Positions 34,878 through 44,007 are shown, counted from the stretch's first letter. The stretch: DNA of 64,000 nt from Seleniibacterium sp963677135 (GCA_963677135.2 CAXXLS010000017.1:868001-932000), one strand, 5' to 3'. Made by a program: numbers and translations. Notes: generated by a model from the letters alone, not told the origin.

Positions 34878-35882
34878 GTGAATAAATTCCTTTTAAATCC
34901 CAACAAGAGAAAGTCCCGCAAGGTGAAAAAAGAAAACAGCAATCTGCTCTGGAGGCTACTGACCCTCCTGATTCTCTTAAGTCTTGCTGCCGGGCTCTGG
35001 GCTGCCACGAAAAAAATCGACTACACCTGGCGCTGGAACCGGATTCCGCAGTACTTTGTCTATCATCAGGAGACCCTCAAAACTGTTCCTTTCGATGGAC
35101 GCGTTGAAAAGGTCGAAGTCGCGGGGAAAAAAGCAACCATCTCCGTACGCAGTGAAGACGACGAACTGAAAACCTTCACGGTCAACGCCAAAACCGTCAA
35201 GGTCAGCGAGTATGACGACCTTTTCGAAGGGGACTCTGTCGGTTCGACCTTTCAATGGCGGGCCGGACCGCTTGCCCACGGTCTCTGGACGACCTTGTGG
35301 TTGTCGGCGGCAGCCAGCGTTCTGGGTCTGGTCATCGGACTGGTCACCGGATTGTGCCGGGTGTCATCGAACATAACGCTCAAACAGCTGTCCATCATCT
35401 ATATCGAACTGATCCGGGGCACCCCGCTGCTGGTGCAGATCTTTATTTTCTATTTCTTCCTTGGCACCGTGCTCGATATCAGTCGAATCGTCGCCGGGAT
35501 CAGCGCCCTGGCCGTGTTTGCCGGGGCCTATGTGGCAGAGATCATCAGGGCAGGGATCCAATCCATCCCCAAGGGACAGATGGAAGCGGCACGGTCCCTC
35601 GGCATGAATGTTCCCCAGGCGATGATTCACATCATCCTGCCCCAGGCGTTCAAAAGAACCCTGCCTCCCCTGGCCGGTCAATTTATCAGCCTGATCAAAG
35701 ATTCATCCCTGGTTTCGGTTATCGCAATTACCGACCTCACCAAGAGTGGCCGCGAAGTCATCACCTCGACCTTCGCGACCTTCGAAATCTGGTTCGTAGT
35801 TGCCCTGCTCTACCTAATTTTGACGTTATCCCTGTCGCAGGTGATTGCCTGGGTTGAACGGAGGCTCGCAGTCAGTGATTAA
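34878..35882 (+). CDS. amino-acid ABC transporter permease with an extra N-terminal domain
   Basis: The permease core is the HisM/GlnP type: TM helices from about residue 125, and the ATPase-contact loop EAARSLGMNVPQAMIHIILP. It differs from most GlnP proteins by a first TM segment (about 25-42) followed by about 80 soluble residues (WRWNRIPQYFVYHQETL ... KTFTVNAKTVKVSEYDDLFEG) before the core. The start is uncertain: GTG at 34878 is chosen (334 residues); TTG at 34824 and GTG at 34923 are alternatives. It overlaps the ATPase gene by 8 bp. Confidence 0.85.
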   Translation: MNKFLLNPNKRKSRKVKKENSNLLWRLLTLLILLSLAAGLWAATKKIDYTWRWNRIPQYFVYHQETLKTVPFDGRVEKVEVAGKKATISVRSEDDELKTFTVNAKTVKVSEYDDLFEGDSVGSTFQWRAGPLAHGLWTTLWLSAAASVLGLVIGLVTGLCRVSSNITLKQLSIIYIELIRGTPLLVQIFIFYFFLGTVLDISRIVAGISALAVFAGAYVAEIIRAGIQSIPKGQMEAARSLGMNVPQAMIHIILPQAFKRTLPPLAGQFISLIKDSSLVSVIAITDLTKSGREVITSTFATFEIWFVVALLYLILTLSLSQVIAWVERRLAVSD

Positions 35883-36609
35883 AACAGTAGATCTGAAAAA
35901 AACTTTTGTCGGCCGCGGCCAGACGGTCCACGCAGTTGACGGAGTTTCTGCCCATATCAAGCCCGGAGAAGTGGTTGTCATCATCGGCCCTTCCGGTTCC
36001 GGAAAGTCGACTTACCTGCGCTGCTTGAACGGTCTGGAAACCTTTACCTCGGGTCATATTCACATCAATGGGGTCGACCTTGCCGACCGTAAAACCGATC
36101 TCAACAAGGTCAGGCGCGAAGTCGGCATGGTGTTTCAGCAGTTCAACCTGTTTCCGCACAAAACCGTTCTGGAAAACCTGGTCCTGGCCCAGATGGTCGT
36201 TCGCAAACGCAGCCGGGCTGAAGCCGAAAAGAAAGGACGCGAGCTGCTCAAAAAGGTCGGTATTGCCGAAAAGGAAAATGAATATCCGATCCGCCTGTCG
36301 GGTGGGCAGCAACAGCGTGTCGCCATCGCCCGCGCACTGGCCATGGATCCCAAAATCATGCTGTTTGACGAACCGACCAGCGCTCTCGACCCGGAAATGG
36401 TCGGTGAAGTTCTGGAAGTCATGAAGCAGCTGGCCCGTGAAGGCATGACCATGGTTGTGGTAACCCACGAAATGGGATTTGCCCGGGAAGTGGCAGATCG
36501 GGTTCTGTTCATGGACCATGGGCGACTGGTTGAAGAAGGCACTCCTGAACATTTTTTTACCAACCCGCGGGAAGAAAGAGCGAAACTGTTCCTGAAACAG
36601 GTTCTTTGA
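35875..36609 (+). CDS. amino-acid ABC transporter ATP-binding protein
   Basis: A 244-residue GlnQ/HisP-type ATPase: Walker A IGPSGSGKST, Q-loop VFQQFNLFPH, signature LSGGQQQRVAIARAL, Walker B MLFDEPTSALDPE and H-loop VVTHE. It energises uptake with the permease and binding protein upstream. The start is GTG at 35875 with GGAGG nine bases upstream, inside the end of the permease gene. A long terminator follows. Confidence 0.95.
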   Translation: MIKTVDLKKTFVGRGQTVHAVDGVSAHIKPGEVVVIIGPSGSGKSTYLRCLNGLETFTSGHIHINGVDLADRKTDLNKVRREVGMVFQQFNLFPHKTVLENLVLAQMVVRKRSRAEAEKKGRELLKKVGIAEKENEYPIRLSGGQQQRVAIARALAMDPKIMLFDEPTSALDPEMVGEVLEVMKQLAREGMTMVVVTHEMGFAREVADRVLFMDHGRLVEEGTPEHFFTNPREERAKLFLKQVL

Positions 36610-36628
36610 ACAACCTGAATGCATATTC

Positions 36629-36682
36629 GCAGATATCAGAAAAGGGCACTTTCCAAGGTGCCCTTTTCTGATATCTGCAACC
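36629..36682 (+). terminator. terminator: 21-bp perfect inverted repeat
   Basis: GCAGATATCAGAAAAGGGCA(C) pairs perfectly over 21 bp with its downstream copy around an 8-nt loop. The stem contains GGGCAC/GTGCCC followed by a T4-containing arm, so it probably stops transcription from both sides. Unusually long for a simple terminator. Confidence 0.7.
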
Positions 36683-36759
36683 ATAAACAATTGAGCCCTC
36701 AATAAAATCAGCGAAATGTATCTTGTCATTCCCCCTTTGACTTTATTATCGTAGCCTTC

Positions 36760-37461
36760 ATGCTGAACTACGAATCAACCAAAGAGAATATCAAGACCGG
36801 TGCGATCGCAGCCTGGCCCATCTGTCTCGGTTATTTCCCCATCGGCCTCGCCCTCGGCGTTCTGGCCCAGAAAGCCGGTCTTCCCTGGTGGGCGGTGGCC
36901 ATGATGTCGGTCATCGTATTTGCCGGCAGCGCTCAATTTATCTGCATTGCCATGCTCAGCGCCGCAGCGTCGCCCCTGGCGATTATCATGACGACCTTCG
37001 TCGTCAATTTCCGCCACACCCTCATGAGTTCGGCTCTGGCCATTCACCTGGCCGGAATCAATCGAAAATTCCTGGCTCTTTTCGCCTACGGAATGACCGA
37101 TGAAAGTTTCGCCGTCAACATGTCGAGGTTCAAGGCAGGAAACTGGAACCGCCATCAAGCCCTGACCGTTAATCATCTGGCCAATGCGGCCTGGTTTGCT
37201 GCCACCGTTTGCGGAACCCAGGTGGGTCAATTTATTCCGCCCGAAGCTTTCGGCATCGATTACGCCCTCATCGCCATGTTTATCTGCCTGCTGGTTTTTC
37301 AGCTGCAAAGCCGCATCCATGTCATCACCGCCGTTCTGGGACTGTCGCTTTCGACGATATGGTACTTGCTGATTCCCGGAGATTCCTATATTGTCGGTTC
37401 TGCTATCGCAGCGGCCAGCCTCGGCCATCTCCTGCAGCGCCGTTACCGGAGAAGCAAATGA
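36760..37461 (+). CDS. azlC: AzlC family branched-chain amino-acid exporter, large subunit
   Basis: A 233-residue protein with about six to seven TM segments and the AzlC/BrnF pattern: GYFPIGLALGVLAQKAGLPW, FAGSAQFICIAML, NFRHTLMSSALA and YGMTDESFA. With AzlD it exports branched-chain amino acids or methionine. Its stop overlaps the azlD start (ATGA). Confidence 0.92.
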   Translation: MLNYESTKENIKTGAIAAWPICLGYFPIGLALGVLAQKAGLPWWAVAMMSVIVFAGSAQFICIAMLSAAASPLAIIMTTFVVNFRHTLMSSALAIHLAGINRKFLALFAYGMTDESFAVNMSRFKAGNWNRHQALTVNHLANAAWFAATVCGTQVGQFIPPEAFGIDYALIAMFICLLVFQLQSRIHVITAVLGLSLSTIWYLLIPGDSYIVGSAIAAASLGHLLQRRYRRSK

Positions 37462-37784
37462 CCTTTGTTGATTACCTGCTTCTATTTATCGGTATGGGTG
37501 TGGTCACTTACCTTCCCAGAGCGCTGCCGCTGATCTATCTGGCCCATAGAAAATTGCCGCAGGAGCTGGTTGACTGGCTCGGCCTGATACCGGTTGCCGT
37601 TCTCAGCGCCCTCCTGGCTCCGGCCCTGCTGACGGATACTGCGGAGCGCTCTTTCAGTCTTGAGAAGCCTGAATTGCTGGTCGCCATTCCGACCCTCCTG
37701 TTTGCCCTGAAAACCAGGAGTCTTGGCGGAACGGTGCTGGTCGGCATGCTGCTTTTCTGGCTGGCAAACTTTATTTTGAGATAA
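37458..37784 (+). CDS. azlD: AzlD family branched-chain amino-acid exporter, small subunit
   Basis: A 108-residue protein with four hydrophobic segments: FIGMGVVTYLPRALPLIYL, LGLIPVAVLSALLAPALLT and two more. The TYLPRALP motif is characteristic of AzlD/BrnE. It starts at ATG overlapping the azlC TGA; longer in-frame readings upstream lie inside azlC. Confidence 0.92.
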   Translation: MTFVDYLLLFIGMGVVTYLPRALPLIYLAHRKLPQELVDWLGLIPVAVLSALLAPALLTDTAERSFSLEKPELLVAIPTLLFALKTRSLGGTVLVGMLLFWLANFILR

Positions 37785-37796
37785 CACGGAGAGTTA

Positions 37797-38093
37797 ATGA
37801 AACTTACTGGAAAACAAGTCCGCTTCCTGAGAGGGCTGGGACATCACCTTCACCCTGTAGTCATGATCGGGAAGGAAGAAATCAATGCCGCTGTGGTCGC
37901 CGCAACCGACGAGGCGCTCGCGGCTCATGAACTGATCAAGGTCAAGCTGCAGGAAGGCTGTCTCGGCGACCGTAAAAATGTCGCTGCCGAACTGGCCAGC
38001 ATCACCGGCTCTGAAATCGCCCAGATCCTGGGACGGACCTTTCTTTTGTATCGTCAGGCTGACGACCCCCGGATCATTCTACCTAAAACCTGA
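37797..38093 (+). CDS. yhbY: YhbY-type CRM-domain RNA-binding protein
   Basis: A 98-residue single CRM-domain protein: LTGKQVRFLRGLGHHLHPVVMIGKEEI, then ALAAHELIKVKL and the end LYRQADDPRIILP. The GxxG-type loop binds RNA and the family associates with pre-50S ribosomal particles. It begins 12 bp after azlD. Confidence 0.92.
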   Translation: MKLTGKQVRFLRGLGHHLHPVVMIGKEEINAAVVAATDEALAAHELIKVKLQEGCLGDRKNVAAELASITGSEIAQILGRTFLLYRQADDPRIILPKT

Positions 38094-38133
38094 GCGAACC
38101 GCGCGGCCGCCTGGAATCCGGTAACGGAAGATC

Positions 38134-38754
38134 ATGTTTCATTTTACCAGCCATAGCGAACCGCCAACTGCGTTCGAAATCAAAGAGACGCGAGCGGCCC
38201 TGAAGGCCCGAAGAAATCGACTGTTCAAATATTCGGGCCTTTCCGATCTGGGGCATGGCCTGCTCTATTTCACTCTCTATTTCTATGGTCTCCTGTCCGG
38301 ATATGCTGTCCTGACCGCAATCGCAGTAGCAACCGTGTGCGCTATCACTCTGGCCAGCGTCACCCGTCACAACCTGTCGGGATCCGATAAATTCGCTATC
38401 AGCGCAATCGCCATGGGAGTAACTGCTGCCATTCCCACGGTCCTCGTCTTCCTCATGAAGCAGGCCATTCCAGCCAGCATGGTGGCCGGTGTCGGAGGCG
38501 GTTCCATTGTTATTTTCGGAGCGACGCTGGGTAGACAGGTCAGACTGGTCATGACCGGTCTTGAAGACCTGAAAACATTCCAGGACGATAACGCGGCGAA
38601 TCAGGAACTGCTCATCATGAGTCGCAGATTCAGTCAAATTGCTCAATATCGCGAGGAGGCGGGGAGGATTCTGCGGCCTAACCTGACCTATGGCGAATTA
38701 AAAGCCATGCGCCGCTGGGCTCAAGAGCAAACGACCAGCCGCGGCCGGGCATGA
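38134..38754 (+). CDS. uncharacterised membrane protein
   Basis: A 206-residue protein with four hydrophobic segments: GLLYFTLYFYGLLSGYAVL, AIAVATVCAITLASV, FAISAIAMGVTAAIPTVLVF and PASMVAGVGGGSIVIFGATL. The cytosolic C-terminal tail is charged (REEAGRILRPNLTYGELKAM). I do not recognise the family. It lies 40 bp after yhbY and converges on greB. An opposite-strand frame over the same DNA lacks membrane or domain features and was rejected. Confidence 0.65.
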   Translation: MFHFTSHSEPPTAFEIKETRAALKARRNRLFKYSGLSDLGHGLLYFTLYFYGLLSGYAVLTAIAVATVCAITLASVTRHNLSGSDKFAISAIAMGVTAAIPTVLVFLMKQAIPASMVAGVGGGSIVIFGATLGRQVRLVMTGLEDLKTFQDDNAANQELLIMSRRFSQIAQYREEAGRILRPNLTYGELKAMRRWAQEQTTSRGRA

Positions 38755-38764
38755 ACAGAGGTTC

Positions 38765-39280
38765 TTAGCGACGACCATCGCTCAGATCGGTCAGCTCCCG
38801 ATATTCTACCCGGACGATTTCCAGGTCCTCTTCCCCCTGGGGTATGCGCACCGTCACGACATCACCCAGGCGATGACCGAGCAGAGCCCTGCCGACGGGT
38901 GAAACCCAGCTGATGCGGCCCTCCTCTGGACTGATTTCATCGACCCCGACAATGGAAAACGTTTTGCACTCCCCTTCCTCGTCCTCGACTGTCACGGTAC
39001 ACCCGAACAGGACCCTGTCTCCGGCCCGCTGCCCCTGCTCGACAGGATCAATGATATCGGCGGATTCAAGCCGTTTCTGGAGAAAACGGATGCGACCGTC
39101 AATCTGCCGCAGGCGTTTTTTTCCATAGTGATAATCGGCGTTTTCAGACCTGTCGCCATTTGAGGCCGCCCAGGCGACGGTTTCAACCATGCGGGGTCGC
39201 TCTTTATAGAGCAGGGTCTTCAGTTCCTGGCGAAATTTCTCCGCGCAGGCAGGAGTCATGTAAATTTTCTGTTCACTCAT
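38765..39280 (-). CDS. greB: GreA/GreB family transcript cleavage factor (GreB-like)
   Basis: A 171-residue protein with the Gre coiled coil (CAEKFRQELKTLLYKERPRM, NGDRSENADYHYGKKRLRQID) and a C-terminal FKBP-like domain ending ISWVSPVGRALLGHRLGDVV. SENADY with a nearby YGKKRLR is the GreB form, as opposed to AEYDAAKD in GreA. The chosen ATG starts MSEQKIYMTP; an upstream extension is low-complexity. It acts with RNA polymerase as a second cleavage factor beside GreA at 22922. Confidence 0.9.
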   Translation of the reverse strand: MSEQKIYMTPACAEKFRQELKTLLYKERPRMVETVAWAASNGDRSENADYHYGKKRLRQIDGRIRFLQKRLESADIIDPVEQGQRAGDRVLFGCTVTVEDEEGECKTFSIVGVDEISPEEGRISWVSPVGRALLGHRLGDVVTVRIPQGEEDLEIVRVEYRELTDLSDGRR

Positions 39281-39470
39281 GTTCTTGATCAGTGGTTTGC
39301 TGTTTTCGGAAAAAAATGTCAATATAGCCGGACTCGTAAGCGCTCTCAAGGGTTAATCCTCAGACCGGAACAGGTTCAGGTTTATTTCCCCCGACAAGAG
39401 AAAAACACCGAACAGATCATGTCAATGATTGCAGCTTGTCAAGCTCAGTCAGCCTCATAAGGATTGGATT

Positions 39471-40121
39471 ATGTCGTCTTATCAACTGGTCATTTTCGAT
39501 TGCGATGGCGTTATTGTGGACAGCGAACCTCTGGCGGCGAAAGTCATCAGTGAAATGGCAGCCGAGCTCGGCCTGCAGATTTCCCAGCGGGAAGCCGAGG
39601 AACGTTTTAACGGCCGCAAAATCGCCGAATGGATCCAGGAGTTGGAAGCGGACGTCCAGAGACCGCTGGCCGACACCTTCATTCCCGAGTTCAGAGCCCG
39701 TTCGGCGGAACGCTTCCAGCAGGAACTGCAGCCTGTATCCGGAATCAAAAATGCCCTTGAACGTCTCAAGGTACCCTATTGCATGGCTTCCAGCGGTCCC
39801 ATGACCAAAATCAATGTCACCCTGACCAGCACCAGAATGATGCCCTACTTTAAAGGTAAAATCTTCAGCGGCTATGAGCTGCAAACCTGGAAGCCAGATC
39901 CGGGCCTGTTTCTCCACGCTGCCAAGGCCTTCAACACACCACCTCACAAATGCGCAGTTATTGAAGACAGCCTGGCCGGAGTCCAGGCCGGATTGGCCGC
40001 CGGTATGACCGTCTTTCATTACCAGCCGGAAAACCCCGCCCAGGTAAGTACCGACGAGCGGGTTGTCCGTTTCAGCTCCATGGCTCTGCTTCCCGGGCTG
40101 ATCCACGGGACGCAAGCCTGA
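39471..40121 (+). CDS. HAD family phosphatase (beta-phosphoglucomutase/Gph-like)
   Basis: A 216-residue hydrolase with HAD motif I FDCDGVIVDSEP, a helical cap, motif II ASSGP, motif III Lys in WKPDPGLF and motif IV EDSLAGVQAG. It would hydrolyse a small phosphorylated metabolite; the substrate is not evident. The ATG at 39471 after AAGGA is preferred over a longer frame from 39429. It converges on dgt with an 8-bp gap. Confidence 0.88.
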   Translation: MSSYQLVIFDCDGVIVDSEPLAAKVISEMAAELGLQISQREAEERFNGRKIAEWIQELEADVQRPLADTFIPEFRARSAERFQQELQPVSGIKNALERLKVPYCMASSGPMTKINVTLTSTRMMPYFKGKIFSGYELQTWKPDPGLFLHAAKAFNTPPHKCAVIEDSLAGVQAGLAAGMTVFHYQPENPAQVSTDERVVRFSSMALLPGLIHGTQA

Positions 40122-40129
40122 GATCTCCG

Positions 40130-41263
40130 TCAGACCCTCTCAAAAGGCTCATAAAGCCTTTTATATTCGTCCTGGGCGTACCGGTCGGTCATGCTGGCGA
40201 TGTAATCACAAATGACCCGTTCAGTACCAAAGGCCGCAAACCTGTCCTGGTACTTGACCGGCAGCAAGGTCGGGTGGGCCAGGTAGTTTTCGAACAGCAG
40301 CGACAGAAACCGTTCTGCCTTGACCCTCATGCGTTCGACCTTGGGGTGGCGATAAAGGTGTTGAAAAAGAAATCTTTTCAGCCCCCTGTTCAGTTCCGCC
40401 ATTTCCGGACTGAATGTCACCAGGCTCTGCCGGCACTGCCGGACATCGTCCACGGTGCGGATATTATAAGTGCGGAGAGTGGCTGTCGTGGTGGTAATCA
40501 GGTCGCGAATCAGCTCGCCAATCAGGTAGCTGATAGTCTGCAGCACATGCCGTTTATCATCAATGCCGGGGAAACGTTGACCAACCGCCACATAGGTTTT
40601 TTGCCACAGTTCGACGTCGGCCAGGTCAGAAAGACTGATATACCCAGCTTTCAGACCATCATCGATATCATGGTTGTTGTAGGCGATTTCGTCCGCCAGA
40701 TCGATGATCTGGGCTTCCAAGGTCGGCCGGCATTCGGGGGCGTAATCGTTAATGGCGGCTGGCGGGGCCTTGTCGTAGTCGGAGGAATGCTTGACGATCC
40801 CTTCCCGAACCTCCCAGCTGAGATTCAACCCGTCAAACTCAGGGTAGCGCTGCTCCAGCAGTTCGACAATCCTTAACGATTGCTGGTTATGCTCAAAACC
40901 TCCGTGGTCTTTCATCAGTCGATTCAGGACATGCTCCCCGGTATGGCCGAAGGGAGTATGCCCCAGATCGTGCGCCAGGGCCAGGGCTTCCACCAGGTCT
41001 TCGTTTAATCCCATTTTTCTTGCGATTCCCCGTGATATCTGAGCCACTTCCAGGGAGTGAGTCAGCCGGGTACGGTAATAATCGCCCTCATGATTGACAA
41101 AGACCTGGGTTTTATATTCCAGCCTGCGAAACGCCGCACAATGAATGATCCGATCGCGGTCACGCTCAAAAGCCAGCCTGTCATCCTTGTAGGGTTCTTC
41201 ATAGCGACGTCCCCTGCTGTTAGCGCTGGTCGCCGCATAGGGTGCAAGATAGTGCTCACACAT
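40130..41263 (-). CDS. dgt: deoxyguanosinetriphosphate triphosphohydrolase-like HD protein
   Basis: A 377-residue HD-domain protein. RDRIIHCAAFRRLEYKTQVF, then RLTHSLEVAQISRGIARK and ALAHDLGHTPFGHTGE give the His..His-Asp..Asp metal site. It removes triphosphate from dGTP (or other dNTPs) and so tunes nucleotide pools. The length fits the short dGTPase type-2 family. RBS GGAGG upstream. Confidence 0.93.
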   Translation of the reverse strand: MCEHYLAPYAATSANSRGRRYEEPYKDDRLAFERDRDRIIHCAAFRRLEYKTQVFVNHEGDYYRTRLTHSLEVAQISRGIARKMGLNEDLVEALALAHDLGHTPFGHTGEHVLNRLMKDHGGFEHNQQSLRIVELLEQRYPEFDGLNLSWEVREGIVKHSSDYDKAPPAAINDYAPECRPTLEAQIIDLADEIAYNNHDIDDGLKAGYISLSDLADVELWQKTYVAVGQRFPGIDDKRHVLQTISYLIGELIRDLITTTTATLRTYNIRTVDDVRQCRQSLVTFSPEMAELNRGLKRFLFQHLYRHPKVERMRVKAERFLSLLFENYLAHPTLLPVKYQDRFAAFGTERVICDYIASMTDRYAQDEYKRLYEPFERV

Positions 41264-41450
41264 GTCTGGCCTCCTCCTAGAAAAATGTCATACTTTGTAA
41301 CTAACAGACCTGTGCGCCATAAAATGTCACGCCAGGTTCCATCCGTTCCGGAATCACGGGACCTGTGGGTTCTTGAAAAAAAATCTTGCCCGATCTGCCG
41401 ACTCCTGTTAAATCTTTTGTCTTTTGAACTTCAGCAGTCAAGATAGAGCG

Positions 41451-42020
41451 ATGAGGATAATCAGCGGAAAATCACGAGGACGCCGTCTTGCGGAATTTGC
41501 CGGGGCCGAGATCAGGCCGACCCCGGACCGCGTCCGCGAGGCGTTATTCAGTATCCTAAGCAGTCGCCTCGGGAATTTTAACGACTTGAATGTTCTCGAA
41601 CTATTTGCCGGTAGCGGCGCCCAGTCTCTCGAGGCCATCAGTCGCGGAGCCCGCTTCGCAACTCTGGTCGACTCTGGAAAGCCGGCGGCCCGCCTGATTA
41701 CTGAAAACATCAAACGCTGCCATTGCGAAGAGACAACCCGCTTCATCAACCAGGATGTTTTCAGTGCTTTGCCGGTTCTCAAGGAGCAAGCCCCTTTTGA
41801 CCTGATATTACTCGATCCTCCCTATAACCGGAACCTGGTTCCGAAAGCACTTCAGCAGATTGCGTCCTTGAACCTGCTGTCGAAGCAGGGACTGATCTGC
41901 GCCGAAACGGCTCGTGAAGAGCTCCTCGAGGACTCGGGTTGCTTCAGATTGCTCGAATCCAGAACCTACGGAGCGACACGCATCCATCTGTTCGGACAAA
42001 CGGAGAATAATGATGAATAA
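41451..42020 (+). CDS. rsmD: 16S rRNA (guanine966-N2)-methyltransferase RsmD
   Basis: A 189-residue class-I methyltransferase: MRIISGKSRGRRL, PTPDRVREALFSIL, the SAM motif LELFAGSGAQSLEAISRGA and the catalytic DPPYN motif (LLDPPYNRNL) typical of base N-methylation. It modifies G966 of 16S rRNA. It overlaps coaD by 8 bp, a pairing common in bacteria. Confidence 0.95.
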   Translation: MRIISGKSRGRRLAEFAGAEIRPTPDRVREALFSILSSRLGNFNDLNVLELFAGSGAQSLEAISRGARFATLVDSGKPAARLITENIKRCHCEETTRFINQDVFSALPVLKEQAPFDLILLDPPYNRNLVPKALQQIASLNLLSKQGLICAETAREELLEDSGCFRLLESRTYGATRIHLFGQTENNDE

Positions 42021-42501
42021 GCATATCGCCATTTACCCGGGATCTTTCGACCCATTCACCAATGGTCATCTGGATATCGTCAATCGCGGTCTGGAAATAT
42101 TCGACAAGGTCATCATCGCGGTGGCCAGAAACTCGGAAAAAAACAGCTTATTCAGTATTTCCGAACGCATTGCCATGATCAACAAGCTCATCGAGGACAA
42201 CCCGCGGCTTTCAGTAGAAACCTTTGACGGACTGCTCGTCGATTATGCGGTATCCCGTCAGGCACGGGTTATTTTGAGGGGGCTCAGGGCCGTCAGCGAC
42301 TTTGAATTCGAATTCCAGATGGCCCAGATGAACCATAATGTCTGTGAAAAAGTCGAGACCCTGTTCATGATGACGTCGCCTGAGTGCGCTTATCTCAGTT
42401 CGTCAATCGTCAAGGAAGTCGGCCGGCTTAATGGCGATATTACCAAGTTCGTGCCGCCGCTGGTAAGAATCGAACTTCTCAAGAAGTTCGGATTTATCTG
42501 A
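42013..42501 (+). CDS. coaD: phosphopantetheine adenylyltransferase
   Basis: A 162-residue nucleotidyltransferase: AIYPGSFDPFTNGHLDIV (T/HxGH motif), GLRAVSDFEFEFQMAQMN, the ISSTxxKE-like YLSSSIVKEV. It catalyses the fourth step of coenzyme A synthesis. The second of two adjacent ATGs has the better RBS spacing (GGAG). Its TGA abuts the stop of the convergent gene, giving TGATCA at the junction. Confidence 0.96.
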   Translation: MNKHIAIYPGSFDPFTNGHLDIVNRGLEIFDKVIIAVARNSEKNSLFSISERIAMINKLIEDNPRLSVETFDGLLVDYAVSRQARVILRGLRAVSDFEFEFQMAQMNHNVCEKVETLFMMTSPECAYLSSSIVKEVGRLNGDITKFVPPLVRIELLKKFGFI

Positions 42502-43224
42502 TCAGTCCTCAGACCAGTTTTCAAGTCGCTCGACAAGGTCATTGAGTCTGTCGATGACCAGCTCTTCGATAGCCTCCCCCTTTTCCGCCGAGGCCTTTCC
42601 CGGGTCCCCCCAGACCCCGCCCGGCCAGTAGCGGCGCTTGTCGCGCACCAGAATCCCTTTTGGAAAATCGGGAAATTCAAGGGGAGCCCTTCCTCTGACC
42701 AGTTGCGGATGGGAATGAAGAATTCGCGATGTCTCAATCTCACCGGCATGAGCGTCGCCGGGAGTTTCAATCAGATGACGACCGGACTCGGCGGCCAGCA
42801 GGTATTCGGTAGCAACCGCCACCCTGGCGTCATCGAAACGGTCAAGAATCGCCTCGCCAGCATCCGTCAGGGCGGCCATATGGGTCCCGCCGGCATGACC
42901 GCTCAGCAAAATGAAGTTCCTCAATCCCTGCCGGAACAGTGCGGTCACGATATCGAGGGTCAGGGCCTTGAGGGTTTCCGTCGAAATACTCACCGTACCG
43001 GGGTGCTCACGGGTCGAACGGCAAACCCCGTAATGAACCGGCGGTGCAATGAAAACCGCCCGTTTCCGGGCAACTCCACGGGCAGCGCTGACAGCCTGCA
43101 TGGTGTCGGTGTCGAGAGGGAGGTGGGATCCGTGTTCCTCTGTGGAGCCGAAAGGGATAATGACGGTCTGCGTCTTTTCCAGCCCGGCCCTGAACTCGTT
43201 CATGGTCAGATGCTGTATAACCAC
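42502..43224 (-). CDS. creatininase family amidohydrolase
   Basis: A 240-residue metal-dependent amidohydrolase: IPFGSTEEHGSHLPLDTDTM (metal Glu, His, Asp), SGHAGGTHMAALTDA and DAHAGEIETSRILH. Creatininase-fold enzymes include FAPy deformylases and peptide-trimming MftE proteins, not only creatinine hydrolases. It sits directly downstream of queD-queE, so an amide hydrolysis tied to deazapurine or GTP-derived metabolism is possible. That link is inference. Confidence 0.88.
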   Translation of the reverse strand: MVIQHLTMNEFRAGLEKTQTVIIPFGSTEEHGSHLPLDTDTMQAVSAARGVARKRAVFIAPPVHYGVCRSTREHPGTVSISTETLKALTLDIVTALFRQGLRNFILLSGHAGGTHMAALTDAGEAILDRFDDARVAVATEYLLAAESGRHLIETPGDAHAGEIETSRILHSHPQLVRGRAPLEFPDFPKGILVRDKRRYWPGGVWGDPGKASAEKGEAIEELVIDRLNDLVERLENWSED

Positions 43225-43251
43225 CTGGAAATTTCCTTTTAAAAACCGCCT

Positions 43252-44007
43252 TTAAAGCGCGCCAAGAAAGCGATGGGTCTGGGGGATGATACGGACGTCC
43301 GAATAGATGTCCGTCATGATGGCCTGCATGTTCAGCAATTGCTCAACCGAGACCCCGACCTTACCGTCAACAGTCACCGGCTGAATGACGATGGGGATCG
43401 ACCGGTCCTGTCCGGCGACCACGTCGGCGGTCAACTGCAGTTCGAGCTCAGAAGTGTCCGCCCCGACGACAACCTTCACATAGCACTTTTTCCGACAGGC
43501 AAGTTTCAGGAAATCCCGATGAATCTGCCAGTCGGTACGTTCGCCGGTCTGAGAGTGCAGCTTGATGTCCATCGATATCCAGTCAACATGATCAATGACG
43601 GCTTCAAGTTCCGGAATCAGCGTTCCGTTGGTTTCGAGAAAAATCGGCAGAAAGCAGCGCAGACCAGGAAGCCACTGGCGCAAGACGTCACTGTGCAACA
43701 GCGGTTCTCCGCCAGTGATACTGATGGAATGATGAACCCCCGGAAGGCTTTGACACCACTTTAAAACCAGATCCCTGACAAAAGAAAAACTGACCGGATT
43801 ATCGACCGGTTGAAGCAGTCCGGACCCGGATTCGGACTCGATCTGACAGTGCGGTTTCCTGGCAAAATCGGTATCGCAGTAAAGACAGTCCAGATTGCAG
43901 TCGGGAAACCGGATAAAGATCTGCCGGTAGCCGATCAGGACTCCCTCGCCCTGTATCGATGAAAAGATTTCGACGAGATCAGTCGCTGGTATAGCTTGCG
44001 TAGGCAT
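43252..44007 (-). CDS. queE: 7-carboxy-7-deazaguanine synthase (radical SAM)
   Basis: A 251-residue radical SAM enzyme. EIFSSIQGEGVLIGYRQIFI is the QueE start, and CNLDCLYC gives the CxxxCxxC that holds the 4Fe-4S cluster. SITGGEPLLH is the SAM-binding GGE motif. It converts carboxytetrahydropterin to CDG in queuosine and preQ0 synthesis. It overlaps the queD 3' end by 29 bp. Confidence 0.93.
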   Translation of the reverse strand: MPTQAIPATDLVEIFSSIQGEGVLIGYRQIFIRFPDCNLDCLYCDTDFARKPHCQIESESGSGLLQPVDNPVSFSFVRDLVLKWCQSLPGVHHSISITGGEPLLHSDVLRQWLPGLRCFLPIFLETNGTLIPELEAVIDHVDWISMDIKLHSQTGERTDWQIHRDFLKLACRKKCYVKVVVGADTSELELQLTADVVAGQDRSIPIVIQPVTVDGKVGVSVEQLLNMQAIMTDIYSDVRIIPQTHRFLGAL

